64,000 nucleotides of DNA from Saururus chinensis (Eukaryota > Streptophyta > Magnoliopsida > Piperales > Saururaceae). The position numbers were made by a program, and so were the translations under genes. The stretch spans positions 46,498,014-46,562,013 of the forward strand of contig CP141144.1 in assembly GCA_035235625.1 (NCBI GenBank). Reading direction: 5' to 3'. This document shows, one piece after another, positions 55,247 to 64,000 of the stretch; position 1 is the first letter of the stretch, and the number at the start of each line of letters is the position of its first letter. The notes under the pieces were generated by a model that was not told the DNA's origin, did not search any database, and saw nothing but the letters and a program-made list of their open reading frames with translations.

Positions 55247-55956
55247 TACCTAGATGAGCACGTCAAACACCAGTTGTACAAGAGCCTGCTCAAGGATAGA
55301 GTTACTCATGATGATGGGACACATTTGCATAAGTAGAGTGATGAGTCATGGATTGGATTGCTTATGTGGATACCACCTTACTTAGAGAGATGAGATGCAA
55401 ATATGTCATTGATTGTAATGATTCTGATGAGGACATGGATTATTTGTTTTATTTCCACTTACTTTTCAGTTTAAGATATGGATTATGATGCTTATTTTGT
55501 TGTATCTTAAAACTAGTTATGCTTATTAGACATGGATATTTTGCTTATATTTTGTCTATTTAATTACTTGACTCTATACTTGTGTTGGTGATTTGTATAT
55601 TTCTATTAAAATTTATCTATTTATGTCCAAAAAAGAGGGGGGGGTACGAAAAATCATTAGTGGTTTGCACTACACTTCATTGAACAATACCATGCAGATT
55701 TTTTTGTGGTGAGAATGAAAAATAATCACAGATTTACAAGGCTTTTCAAGTCATTTCTGAAAAGTCTAAAGTCAAGTTGAGTCCATGTACAAGTTGAAAA
55801 TCTATACACTAATTATGAGAGTTATAATTTTTCAAATTTTCATACTTGTTAGACTTTTGTCACGAAATAACTAATGGGAGAGATTTTTAGTAATTATGCG
55901 TCATATATTTTGTCTGGTTTTAAATTCAATGATTAGTATTATGTCATGTCAAATAT
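55247..55956. other. Possible tail of the transposon-protein relic, then spacer
   Basis: 55247-55330 reads VYLDEHVKHQLYKSLLKDRVTHDDGTHLHK on plus, plausibly continuing the relic at 50540-51265. The remainder to 55956 is AT-rich with no gene and an eight-G run near 55640. Confidence 0.35.
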
Positions 55957-56124
55957 TGATATTCCTATTCCACTTTGTTTACACCAAAACCTTACTTGAA
56001 CCTTACTTGAGCCTCTGGACAGAGAAAGATAGGTCTCACCTAACAATAGAGGGATCCACTTTTCTCAATCCAATCAACGATTGGAATAAGGTTTTGGTGT
56101 AGACAAAGTGGAGTAAGAATATCA
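55957..56124. mobile_element. Small TIR element (MITE-like)
   Basis: Terminal inverted repeats of about 38 bases: tgatattcctattccacttt at the left, and its near reverse complement ending ...ggagtaagaatatca at the right. Both include a 'caccaaaacctta' box. The centre of about 90 bases has no coding capacity. No clear target duplication, so superfamily unknown. Confidence 0.75.
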
Positions 56125-56129
56125 TTTTC

Positions 56130-57016
56130 TATGTCATTATATTACTAAGTGTGCATATTTGAATTTAAGAAGATTGAGTTGATTAGTGATAAGCCAATAT
56201 TTGGGAATGAAGGACTTGAAAACTTGGAGTAGTTGAAGATTTGAAGGTGGAAGATTCAAAAGTGATTGGAGATTTCAAGGCATATACTTGTATAAGATCA
56301 CAGACACACTTCACCTACGTTAAAATGAACAATATATGAATGAAAGATATTGAATTGGGACATCGAATCTTTTAATGACTTGAGAGGAAAGCATATTTGC
56401 ATCAAGGAAGGCTGAAAGGGAATTAACTTTAAGAGTCTTCTCGTATGTGGGTTCTAGAAGATTGCAAATACTTGACCTTAGAATTTATATTTAGCACTTG
56501 AAGGAAGACCAATAGACAATGAGAACATTGATCTTCACAACTCATAATTTTGCATGAATAAGTTAGGCAGATTAGTCGAGCAATTACCCAACTTGATCCT
56601 AACCCCTATATTAATAGGGTCGGGTCCGATTACCTATCAGTTTGGTAAATGTGTTGAATGAGGTTTTGACAGCCCTAACCAAAATGGAGAATCCATTTGT
56701 GGTTCATCTTTTCTCCTTCCACATAGGAACCACCATATCCATATGCATCAAAGAACAATCTATATGAGAGAAGGCGAGATCAACATATTAAGCAAGCCTT
56801 TTCATTACTCCCATAGATAAAGAAATCAAACCCCAAAGGTATCATCAAACTCTGAATTTTGACGAGAATCCCTCACATCCTAAGTCACCATTTTTGCACC
56901 GCATGGCCATTGGATGGCTCCACAATCGATTGACCATCGGATGGTTCTGAAACCGACTGGACTCTACCCTCAGAGCCCTCCTCCACCTCTCCTCTGTCAT
57001 CAAGCACCTACCCACG
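56130..57016. other. Spacer, no gene seen
   Basis: No domain or repeat recognised. A short direct repeat 'gaccatcggatgg / gccattggatgg' lies at 56904-56945. Confidence 0.45.
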
Positions 57017-57247
57017 CTATTTGCCCCTTATGTGGACCATCGTGGATGCGAAATTGCAACCGTAGTACTTCTTGAGGCCGGCCGAGTACTTCACAGCCAC
57101 CATCCAACCTTCAGCTAGTACACTTTGACCATGCCACTTCTTGTTGGCATGACCTTGCTCCTGACTGCCCTTAGTGCGCCACTTTGGATGGTTGATTTTA
57201 CCGCATAAACTTTTGTCACCCCATATTACTATGATTATTTTTGGCAC
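57017..57247 (-). CDS. Hypothetical short frame, unknown
   Basis: 76 codons on minus with a coding-like, higher-GC composition compared with its AT-rich flanks (KWHGQSVLAEGWMVAVKYSAGLKKYYGCNF). I do not recognise the family. It may be one exon of a degraded transposon gene. Weak support only. Confidence 0.25.
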   Translation of the reverse strand: MPKIIIVIWGDKSLCGKINHPKWRTKGSQEQGHANKKWHGQSVLAEGWMVAVKYSAGLKKYYGCNFASTMVHIRGK

Positions 57248-57349
57248 TTCCTAAACCTCGGAATAACAACTCTCTCTACTAGGCCATGCTTTTGGCAGCC
57301 AACTCCAACATTGATGCCACCACCATCGTGTGTTCGCTATCAAACTTCA

Positions 57350-58895
57350 TGGATTATGAGGTAGGGAAGCTTTGAACTCGTAATTTCATGATACTATGCT
57401 TTGAATATGTAGTAGCATGCTAGGAATGTATGATTTAATGCTTTAGGTATTATGTGAATATCCAATTACATGATGTAAGTGTGAAAGACAATAAATGATG
57501 ATATATTTGAAATGCATATTGCATGCATGTGAGCTAAAAAAACGTTTGATGTATATGGACTATAGGTATGCTAGTGATGGCTAGTGAGTATGTTGGTAAG
57601 CTATGTATGAAATTATGTATATGTTGAATGTACGTGTGATGGACATACATATGTATGATAGATATACACATGCGCGATGGATATGTGTATGTGAGTGGGG
57701 TAGACGGATGGGCGATGTACGGTAAGAGGTGATAGAGGGTTTGGTATAGGTTTGTTGTAGATTTGTAGTCATATGATGTAAGTTAAAGAATGTAAGTTCG
57801 ATGGGCGAGGATTGGAATGGATTGGTTTTGATTGGAGTGTACGTTGGGGGTTCAATAAATAAGTGCAATTAAAGTTTGGAGCCTTCTAGTGGATTGTTAT
57901 ATAGTAAGAGTGTTGTATAATTGCACTAGCCTAATGTATATATTATGAAGTAGAGAGTAAGAACAATAAGTGAGATATAAGGGTGATAATTGGGGTTCGC
58001 TCCAAGGAGCTTAGTTTGATGACTTTTGAGTAAGATGTTTTGGCCATAAGATAGATAGCGGAGTATGTAATAATACATAAGGATTTGTTGTATGGTGGGT
58101 TATGATTATGAGATGGATGGTTTAATTGAAGTCTACTACCCTAACGAACTAAGGTTTTGGAATAGGCTCAGCTTTAGATTGGTTAGTGGAAGACTATAAG
58201 ATAGAAGAACTTTATGGTATAATTGTACTCGCATAACTTAATTCAAACTTGAATTGTAAGATAAGATAATATGATAACATTGTGATTTTGAGACTTGAGG
58301 GTTTCGACGAATGAAGTTCCGTCTTTGGGCTAGCCGATAATGAGTTAACTGAGTATTTCTCATGTCTTGCTGTAGTATTTATCCTACAGGATGTTGTCTA
58401 TGTACTATATTTAAGCCTAGATGTCTTTTGTTATGTTGAGAGGGACGTATGTTTTTTATACTGTTTGTATGTTGTATTAAGAGCATATGTTTGGTGATCT
58501 ATTGAAAGCGCTATATGTTTCTGCCCTTAGTCGACACTATATGATTCTGCCCAAGAGTGACACTGTATGATTTTGTCCTTAGTTAGAACTATATGGCCCT
58601 TAGTTGCCATTGTATGGTCCCTAGTGTGGGCGTTTGCACACTCAAGTAAATAGTATCATGAAACTGCTCTTACTTGTTTGATCCTATGCCCCATGGGCAT
58701 AGGAGTGCCTTGCCCTTGAAAAAGTCCATGGTGTCTAGTTACTCTTCGTAGGTTAAGGTAATGCCCCAGTGACATTCCTTTCCATTTTGACGTTGGAGAT
58801 TATTAATTGTAATGAGCTTCAATGGTCAATAATATGTGTATGACAGTATGAGTAAGTAAGTAAGTTTTTGACAGTATGGAAAATCCTACGGTATC
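57350..58895 (+). mobile_element. LTR fragment, family E, copy 1 (truncated)
   Basis: 58440-58880 aligns with 62290-62715: 'attgaaagcgctatatg', 'ttctgcccaagagtgacact', 'gtaaatagtatcatg', 'gccccatgggcatagg', 'aatgccccagtg' and 'aatgagcttcaatggtc'. The region to the left (57350-58400) is gt/ta-rich and could be its upstream part, but I cannot prove this. The LTR end is missing at 58895, next to the C48-like exon. Confidence 0.5.
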
Positions 58896-58962
58896 TTAGA
58901 TTTCACAGTATAGGGCTGGATGGGGGCATACTTGACATTGTGTAAAGCTTACATAGCAAAAG

Positions 58963-59116
58963 GTGGAGTGGTGGTGAGGAGGACAGGGGAGACAATGCAA
59001 GTTGGTTTGACAACTTTGTTGATGCACACGTTGCGTTGTTCCAAAATTATGTTGAAGAAGGGGAGTTGGACAATGAAGGGCATCCCAAAGTCTACGTTTT
59101 TTACCCTCATTTCCTT
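58963..59116 (+). pseudogene. Exon of C48-like transposon gene (copy 2)
   Basis: Between an AG acceptor (58961-58962) and a GT donor (ctt|gtaagc, 59116/59117) a clean frame reads GDNASWFDNFVDAHVALFQNY and ELDNEGHPKVYVFYPHFL. Codon pattern and splice sites look like a true exon. It lies 1.6 kb upstream of the C48-like terminal block on the same strand, so it probably belongs to the same decayed gene. The role of this part is unknown. Confidence 0.45.
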
Positions 59117-60560
59117 GTAAGCATTTGGCCATCTTATCATGCTTTCTTTTTCATTTAGCTAATTTGATTTGTGCTTGCTAGAAATTTCAAATTGTTTCGT
59201 CTACAACATGTGACCAATGTTTATGTACAACTTTGATTTGTTCTTGCTTTGATTTGTGCTTTTCGGAGTTCACCTAATTTTTGTATGTACTATTAGAGTG
59301 GGTTATAGAGTGAAGTACATAACTGAATTTGTGGATGGATTAAATCAGTACTAATTGTTGAGCCCAATATTGTCCTTCTTTAATTTGTTTTGGGTTAATT
59401 TTCTTTGAAAAACGTGCATGATACATTCTTGTGAGATTTTGACTTTCCTAAGAAAACTTAATTCTACTTTAAGTAGTGTTATACCACCTTGGCAAAGATA
59501 CTTACTATACTTAAGTCATACAAATCTAGCAGTTATGTAGTCTAACTTAGCCTTTCACAACCTTTCATACTCTACTTTTTTTTCTTTTTTTTATACTACT
59601 AATTAGAATGTTGCCTGATGGACTTAATAAATGGGTTCTTAGATAGTTTTAAGTCAGACAACTTGCTTTTCCCAATTATATCACTAGTCAAGAACACTTG
59701 AATAGAGCTAAGATAAACTTAGCTACTTTCCTCACTAGCAGAGTTGAGAATAAAATCAATTGCAAGACAAATTCTATTTCATCATATACAATTATCCATT
59801 TCACTAGTCAAGGTTGGGAGCTTATGATTTACTATGCATGAGGAGATTGGTAGTCAAAGCCTACCTAGCTAGGTGTTGTGACCTTCCTACCTTAGTCTTT
59901 CATATCCTTTCATACCTTGCTTAATTTATCTTTTTTGAAATATGCATGCTTGAATCTAAAGAGTTTTCTTAAGACTATTGGAGTGGTTGAGCTAAACTTA
60001 ATTAATGTGGATAGATCAAATCAGTACTAACTATGGAGGAGCGTGAATTTTGGTTGTTGTTGGTCTACTTGGCCATCTTTTGAATTCCCATGATATATTG
60101 GAATGGTTGTAGAGTGTGTTGTGTTTGTAGAAATTGTTGATGAGCGTTGTTCTTTTGGCCGACAAGGCAAGTAAGATGATATTTTATGTCTTTTAGCATT
60201 CTCACAAGAGCTTCAAACACTCATGAGTTAAATTATCACAAATTTTTTTGATATACACCAGGTGCTATGAATTTTTACCTTTTCTCTATCAAAATATCAT
60301 GTCTTATGAAATTGCCATCAATTGCGCACAATCACTCTTTTTTTTATAACATTTTGGGTTTTTTTAGCTTTGTTCTTACATGTTATCTTTGGTGGGAGTA
60401 GGTTTTCTCTTTAGGACCGATATTCCTTGTTTTATTGCTTTCCATACAACAAAAAAGTACCCACGATATGTAGTTGTTTTGAGGCATATTCTAAAGTGTA
60501 AGCTTCATAACATGAATTAATGTTTCTTCACATTATCATGTAGATAGTTTCTTCATGTTA
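59117..60560. other. AT-rich region, intron-like, no exon recognised
   Basis: Lies between the exon above and the terminal block. Words 'tttcatacc/ctcttgc', 'ttgagctaaactta' and 'gatagatcaaatcagtactaa' (59335 and 60015) recur, indicating internal duplication. Confidence 0.4.
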
Positions 60561-60666
60561 TGAAAATTTTTGCCATATGTATTTGTAGAGGCCACGATCA
60601 TGGTGAAATAACACAAATTATTTTTGTAGGAGTTTTGCTATCAAGACAAATATCAATATCATGCAT

Positions 60667-60957
60667 GGGAAGCACACAAGACATGCTGATGAGATGCATA
60701 CATTTCTGTTGGCTATGTGGAGTAAAGCTACATATGCTACTTATGAGCACCTACTTGCTGACTAGATGAAGCAGTGGGAATCCATGTCAGTTGAAGTGTC
60801 CACTAAATAGAAAATTGGGGATGATTGTGATGCCTTTTGTGGTTACCACATGTATAAGTTGGTCATGGGTGAAGCTATAACACTGTTGAATGTAGAGAAA
60901 TTTAGGAAGTCAATGTGGTACATTGTCAGCTCCATGGATGTATATTGGCACTTGTAG
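60667..60957 (+). pseudogene. C48-like transposon protein C-terminal block (copy 2)
   Basis: One frame with two stops reads HTRHADEMHTFLLAMWSKATY, KQWESMSVEVSTK, then GDDCDAFCGYHMYKLVMGEA, and ends YIVSSMDVYWHL. The GDDC-x-AFC core matches the minus-strand copy at 28920-29140 and resembles the Cys box of C48 (Ulp1-type) peptidases. Here the Cys is kept, although the usual following Gly is Asp. The GCGATGG-type array follows at 61245, as beside the other copy. Tentative family. Confidence 0.5.
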
Positions 60958-61244
60958 GTTAATTGCTTATATGTTGGTCTCAGTGTAGGATAGAAATGAC
61001 TTCTATGCTTTCTATCCTGTACTCTAATTTACAAATGATGCCAATTATTAGTTGACTTGGTTTGGTACATTGTCATCTTATTGGAAGTGTATGACTGGTA
61101 TTTGATTGACTTGGTTTCTGACACTTATTTATAAGTGACCTTGATTCAATGTTCTACTTCTTTTTTATGCTATACTTATATGATTTAAGACTTGCATTGC
61201 AATTTAATTGTTGCAATGGGACTTAATTAGATGGATACTTTACT

Positions 61245-61475
61245 CTTATGACACCACTTGCATTGACAGTAATTCGGTTTCGATAGTAGTTTTGATGGGT
61301 TTGGGATCCTTCGATGTCACTTTTGATGGCATATTTTAATTTTGCGATGGAAATACTTGGATTTCAGTAGCAGTTGCAATGGGTTTGGGATCCTATAGTG
61401 CCACTTTCGATGGCATGTTTCTATTTTGCAATGCCACTTGCGATACCATTTACGATGCAACATCATTAATTTCAT
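61245..61475. repeat. GCGATGG-type motif array with two about 110-base units
   Basis: Units starting 'ttcgatagtagttttgatgggtttggga' (61278) and 'ttcagtagcagttgcaatgggtttggga' (61363) are tandem. Words 'tttgcgatgg', 'acttgcgatacc' and 'tttacgatgca' follow. Same word family as at 26050, 28686 and 35600. Confidence 0.65.
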
Positions 61476-61520
61476 ATAAATAGCCGCATGTCTTCCTCAA
61501 TAAAAATGAGTCATCATATT

Positions 61521-61819
61521 TGTGACACCCATAATTTTGTGAGGAATTTCTATGCAATTATTAATGATTTTCCTTATGGTTTGTCTTGGACTTTACTTGG
61601 GAAGGTCTTATGTCTTTAGAACCAATGAATTTCTTTGGAAAACATAGAATTATTGAGTAAATGAAGTCATGGAAGTGGTAAGGATGCTAAATCTAAAGTT
61701 TGTCTAGTATTAGTTTAGAATAAAAAGTTTTGTCAGTGAGCATCAACGCGACGATGAATGTATTGATGGAAAAATAGTTCACTGTCGGCAAGGTTCAACA
61801 CATCTTTTGATTCACGAAT
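61521..61819 (+). mobile_element. Start of LTR, family E, copy 2
   Basis: Begins TGTGACACCCATAATT, LTR-like. It is interrupted at 61820 by a minus-oriented LTR end. The right part of family E resumes near 62270 and ends at 63674. Linking the two pieces as one LTR is inference. Confidence 0.4.
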
Positions 61820-62265
61820 TGTCATGCCCCAGCACTGCCTGACCCTAGTCCAGGGGCCGGTCAAGCGCACGGGGGCGATAAGGAGATTCAAAACGATTAG
61901 CAGAAGACTTATGCCCTAATCACGGGCAATCTAAAATTAACAGAATAAACGCACTACTTTGAGAAAGAGTAAATAGGTAGACCAAAAGAGTTACTTTAAC
62001 TTTAAATTAAACTACAAATCTCAAACCCACATACTAATTATTCTATAGTCCACACACTAGGCTCAAAACAAAGTCTCAAACAAATCTAAAGATATAATGT
62101 ATTTCAAGTCTGAAACAAGAATCACTCCACAAGAGGTTCTAACATCATAACAAAATAATTAGAAAAACAAGCCAAATCTAGAGATCTCCATGTCTACTCC
62201 CAAGCTCTCCCCAACCTTTCTTCATGCAGAGGATCCTATCCGGCTGCGTGTCACGCCATTGTGTG
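61820..62265 (-). mobile_element. LTR fragment related to family C (minus)
   Basis: The plus strand begins tgtcatgccccagc, mirroring the 'gggcgtgaca' end of family C at 29141. GC-rich 'ccaggggccggtcaagcgcacggg' follows. The other end is not found; it probably lies truncated within family E. Confidence 0.45.
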
Positions 62266-62269
62266 CTAT

Positions 62270-63674
62270 CTAGAGCACCAGACGTCTGATGCTCTATTGA
62301 GAGCAACTGTATGTATGTTTTTGATTAGGTCTGTGTGTTGTATTAAGCCCAGACGTTTGATGCTCTATTGAGAGCGTTATATGATTCTGCCCAAGAGTGG
62401 CACTATATGTTCCTGCCCAAGAGTGACATTGGCACTATAAGACCACTTATGTGTAGGCAATTGTATGACCCCTTATGTGTGGGTGTATGTTTGTGCGCTC
62501 AGGTAAATAGTATCATGGATCTACTCTTACCTGTTTGATCTTGTGCCCCATGAGCATAGGTGTGCCTTACCTTCAGAAAAGTCCATGGCGTCTAGTCACT
62601 CCCTGGAGGTTAAGGTGATGCCCCAGTGGCATTCTTTTCCTTTTCGACGCTGGAGCTTATTAGTTGTAATGAGCTTCAGTGGTCGATAGTATGTATACAA
62701 CTGTATGACTGAGTATGTGCGTTTCTGAGTAAGCATATGATTATGAGTATGAGCATGACTGTAAGAGTGGGTATGAGCACAACTGTAAGAGTTTGAATAT
62801 GAGTACGAGTAAGTGTAAGACTGTACGAGTAAGGTCATATGAGTAAGTGTAAGACTGTACGAGTAAGGTCATACGAGTAAGTGTAAGATTGTACGAGTAA
62901 GGTCGTACAAGTACGTGTAAGTTGTATGAGTTAGCGTACAATGGTACGAGTAAGTTTCTAAGACCCTGATTAAGGATGTTTGTGTAAGTTTGGTTTGATG
63001 GTGTGTTATGCATGCTTATATGCATATGTATATGATTGTTATATGTTGACTGCTTCATGTTTGAGTTGCATGAATGCATGTATTTATGAACTTATTGAGT
63101 TCACTGTTTGGGATTCCCCTACTGGGTATTTTCCTACTGAGTATGAAAATACTCATTACCCTACTTTTTATCCCCGTGGTTCGGGAGGCTTTTGCAGGTT
63201 GTGTTGGAGAGCTCCTGGAGATGGATGCTTGTTTATACGAAGAAGTGTTTCCCCTTTGATTCAGGTATATTTGACTCAATGCGACTATATTTTTGTGTCA
63301 CGATCTAATGTATTGGGTGAGATGAGAAGTAAGTTGTTTATATCTTCTGAACTTTTAGTTTGGATCATAATATAGACTATTATGAGACTTGTACTCGGGG
63401 ATGCCTAGGAGTTATTTGTATTTAAAAATCCATGATCATGGTAATTTAATTGTACGTTTATTTTCAAATAGTGCCTGAGGATATTTGCTTTGGCGGTACG
63501 ATGTTTGACCGAATGAGGAAAATTTTGGATGGAAAATTGATGTTTAGTGTTTTAAATTATAAACTGCTTTTACAAGTTTTGATTTCGTCATTTTCCCTCC
63601 AATTTACCGTCGTTATATTGCAAAAATTTTCTGTGAATTTTAAGAAAAATGTATGAAAAATCTCGGGCGTTACA
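62270..63674 (+). mobile_element. LTR right part, family E, copy 2
   Basis: Aligned at 62290-62715 with 58440-58880. Ends TCTCGGGCGTTACA at 63674, a typical LTR end. Contains a 34-base tandem repeat and short frames (62596-63079 minus, 62980-63375 plus) without domains. No target duplication is seen at the 61521/63674 pair. Confidence 0.55.
62806..62960. repeat. 34-base tandem repeat, about four units
   Basis: Units 'cgagtaagtgtaagactgta' start at 62806, 62840 and 62874, then degenerate to 62960. Located in the family-E LTR; the other copy shows only 'gtaagtaagtaag' at 58853. Confidence 0.85.
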
Positions 63675-64000
63675 AGGAGAGCTCATGTAAAAAGTAGGAT
63701 AGTTTTTTTATTTGCTTGATTCTTTTAGGATTGAATTAGTCAAAAATCAACAAATTTTTTATATATTGCATAATAATGTTTTCATCTATTCAAAACTTCC
63801 TTGACGTTTGCATAATTGAAAGGTGCTAGTTTAAGATTCTTGTAAACAATATACCTATCTTATTCTTGTGAACAGGATTGTTGATAGAAATGAAACCCCT
63901 GAATCTAGTCCCAACCATGCTTTGCCTTCTTACAGAACCTCACAAGATGCTGTTGTAGGCAAGACACCCCCCTCTTCGCCAGGACCAAAGCTACATGTCT
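63675..64000 (+). other. Right edge: spacer and possible exon start
   Basis: 63675-63860 is AT-rich. After gaacag (acceptor-like, 63871-63876) an open plus frame reads IVDRNETPESSPNHALPSY and TSQDAVVGKTPPSSPGPK to the window end, with exon-like composition. Family unknown and truncated by the edge. Confidence 0.3.

Noticed and set aside
62596-63079. Tyr/Ser-rich minus frames
   Set aside because: They translate the 34-base tandem repeat in the family-E LTR.
1-64000. tRNA, rRNA or organellar gene insertions
   Set aside because: None recognised by eye; the only tRNA-related strings are primer-binding sites of LTR elements. A covariance-model scan would be needed to exclude small RNAs.

Overview
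This 64 kb window is nuclear DNA from a flowering plant. The evidence is a CC-NB-ARC resistance-gene remnant, plant-type Ty3/gypsy elements (one chromovirus, one Athila/Tat-like), a remnant of an endogenous plant pararetrovirus, Mutator-like (MULE) transposases with SWIM and zinc-knuckle ends, GT-AG introns and AT-rich spacers. I cannot name the species. I see no intact host gene: nearly every coding stretch is a transposon gene or a broken gene, so this is old heterochromatin-like intergenic DNA with nested insertions.

Layout. 17-2130: solo LTR (family A) with a perfect 5-base target duplication, cut into a pararetrovirus fragment that resumes at 2131-3352. 3631-3834: palindromic MITE with a 9-base target duplication. 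About 5440-8620: foldback element whose right arm holds a solo LTR (family B, 6445-8522). 10160-10788: dispersed repeat abutting a truncated, frameshifted CNL resistance pseudogene (10789-12156, minus).

About 12540-25190 is a large decayed MULE-class element. It carries a multi-exon Ulp1 (C48)-like protease gene on plus and a MuDR-type N-terminal transposase exon on minus, and its introns and flanks are filled with a short TCGTGT-type motif. This gene set and motif pattern resemble the VANDAL/VANC anti-silencing arrangement known from Arabidopsis. It is interrupted by an inverted family-A solo LTR (15180-17053) and by a full-length Reina-like chromovirus (17414-22658). The chromovirus keeps one reading frame but has 14 nonsense codons, 13 of them TAG.

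26050-36000 holds a second MULE family: a transposase pseudogene on plus and related fragments on minus, with arrays of a GCGATGG-like motif, and with three LTRs inserted (29141-31894, 32096-33619, 34095-35534). 36400-38080 holds the second copy of the dispersed repeat, a coiled-coil-like fragment and a partial LTR. 38728-48686 is a complete but dead Athila/Tat-like element on minus. 50540-55330 is a transposon-protein relic split by a non-autonomous LTR element (51266-55241). 55957-56124 is a small TIR element. 57350-63674 mixes LTR fragments with another copy of the C48-like gene end and its motif array. A possible exon runs off the right edge.

The genes do not form a working pathway. The most informative parts are the two MULE-class families whose noncoding DNA carries family-specific short repeated motifs, and the many LTRs left in solo state by recombination.
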